From contig NC_045437.1 in assembly GCF_002776525.5 (NCBI RefSeq), positions 134,117,068 to 134,181,067 of the forward strand: DNA of 64,000 nucleotides. The letters are read 5' to 3'. Below the pieces are notes generated by a model, which was given only the letters and a program-made list of their open reading frames with translations, was not told the origin of the DNA and did no database searches. The stretch comes from Piliocolobus tephrosceles (taxonomy: Eukaryota > Chordata > Mammalia > Primates > Cercopithecidae). Below, piece after piece: positions 63,055 to 64,000 of the stretch; position 1 is the first letter of the stretch; the number at the start of each line of letters is the position of its first letter. The translations under genes were made by a program, and so were the position numbers.

Positions 63055-63290
63055 CTTATCAAAACCACTGGGACCTCCCTGCTGGTTGACATCTATGCAT
63101 TAATTAAGGTCCTTTGGGTATGACTGTTCAGCCAGCCATGAACTCACCTAATTATGCTGCCAACCAGACTATATTTCTCCATCTTGTCCCCAAGTATGTA
63201 ATAAGAGACATTGTTAAACGCCTCACTGAACCCAGACCCACACATCTATGGCACTAAACTGATCTACTAATCAAACCCACCAATTTTTAG
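63055..63290 (-). mobile_element. CR1/L3-class LINE fragment, antisense, second piece
   Basis: gggacctccctgctggttga, tgaactcacctaattatgct, atttctccatcttgtcccca and gttaaacgcctcactgaacc continue the CR1/L3 text about where the 61,165-61,790 piece leaves off. Confidence 0.75.
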
Positions 63291-63320
63291 TTGAAAAAGG
63301 CTGCTGGAAAATAGTATGGT

Positions 63321-63374
63321 GAAAGAAGGAAGGGGAGGGGAGGGGAGGGACGGAAGAAAGGAAAAAAGAAAGTA
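63321..63374. repeat. Polypurine tract with G4 motif
   Basis: Purine-rich 54-bp stretch. 63,332-63,349 has four G-runs (GGGG x3, GGG) with single-A loops. Confidence 0.95.
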
Positions 63375-64000
63375 CGTGGACTGTCCAATCTTTCTGCCCA
63401 TCCCTGGATAAACAGAAAATAAAACCCTTCTTTCAGGAATGATTGAATTCTGCATACATTTTATTCATTTATTTTTTGCTCATTTTTTTTTTAAATTCTC
63501 TACAATGTCTACATTACCTTACTATAAAAAGAAAGTACTTTTCAAATCATATATACACATACATGCACATATAAACATACACACTGATTTAATTTGTTTC
63601 TACATTGTTTAAGCTCCAGCTACCTCCTCTTAATTAGTTTTCATTTAAAAAGCAATTGAAATTCTATACAGTATTTATTATGATTTGAAAATGAATGCCA
63701 GTGTTTTGTTGGCAATGGGATTCCACACCTCCCACCATAACAATAGAAAACAATTAGAATACTGTTTATTACATCTCTTAATCTGGAACACAAAAAATCC
63801 TTCCAAATTAGATACATAGTTAATCCAACTTTTTTTTCTTTCTTTCTTTCTTTTTTTTGTGTGAATATCTCAGCTTACTGTATGTAATTCTTGTTCTGGT
63901 TTATTTACATTTGCTGGAAAAATGTAGAGTGACTACAGATGACTTTTAAATACAGCTTTAAGAACTCTCTTTCTGAACCAAATTCCTGCCTTTGGCAGCT
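63375..64000. other. Unique AT-rich sequence, no gene seen
   Basis: Contains a T/C tract at 63,829-63,858; nothing else recognised. Confidence 0.55.

Overview
The window is noncoding nuclear DNA from a primate. It contains 14 Alu copies (AluJ, AluS and AluY types), several generations of LINE-1, and older mammalian repeats (MIR, L2, CR1/L3, MaLR and ERVL LTRs, MER5, Tigger, MADE1). I found no complete functional protein-coding gene, no tRNA or rRNA gene, no CRISPR array and no bacterial-style operon. Two runs of N (100 N at 409-508, 10 N at 6032-6041) indicate a draft assembly. The 3' UTR wording of the young L1 at the left edge, read from memory of the family, suggests an Old World monkey; this is inference.

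Left part (1-18 kb): a young L1 3' end is broken by the 100-N gap. An Alu follows, then an old L1M-like element split by a MaLR LTR. Further on are an Alu next to the 10-N gap, an AluJ/AluY pair, L2 and MIR relics, and an old L1 carrying an in-frame 36-bp x 6 minisatellite (11,437-11,652). At 17,026-18,255 is a three-layer nest: an ERVL-type LTR, split by an old L1 tail, split in turn by a younger L1.

Middle (18.8-25.1 kb): a long antisense L1 of an older class keeps parts of ORF2, ORF1 and a GC-rich 5' UTR with tandem units and a perfect 17-bp inverted repeat; two Alus interrupt it. From 25 to 36 kb the sequence is mostly unique, with MIR, L2, hAT and Alu copies. A Tigger-type element lies at 36,963-37,359. 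Another antisense L1M (37,536-40,680) was hit by an Alu and by a processed RPL7 pseudogene.

Right part (42-64 kb): two MIRs are each split by an Alu, followed by a 5'-truncated antisense L1 (43,790-47,235) that still has a 199-codon reverse-transcriptase frame. Then come more Alus, a half-deleted MADE1, an LTR-internal-LTR MaLR remnant, an L1M holding a hAT element, and two pieces of a very old CR1/L3 LINE.

The best-supported gene-like feature is the RPL7 pseudogene. It carries a 17-bp target-site duplication, one frameshift, one nonsense codon and about 390 extra bases beyond the normal poly(A) site. No new biological system is evident; the interest lies in nested insertions, repeat expansions and DNA-structure motifs.
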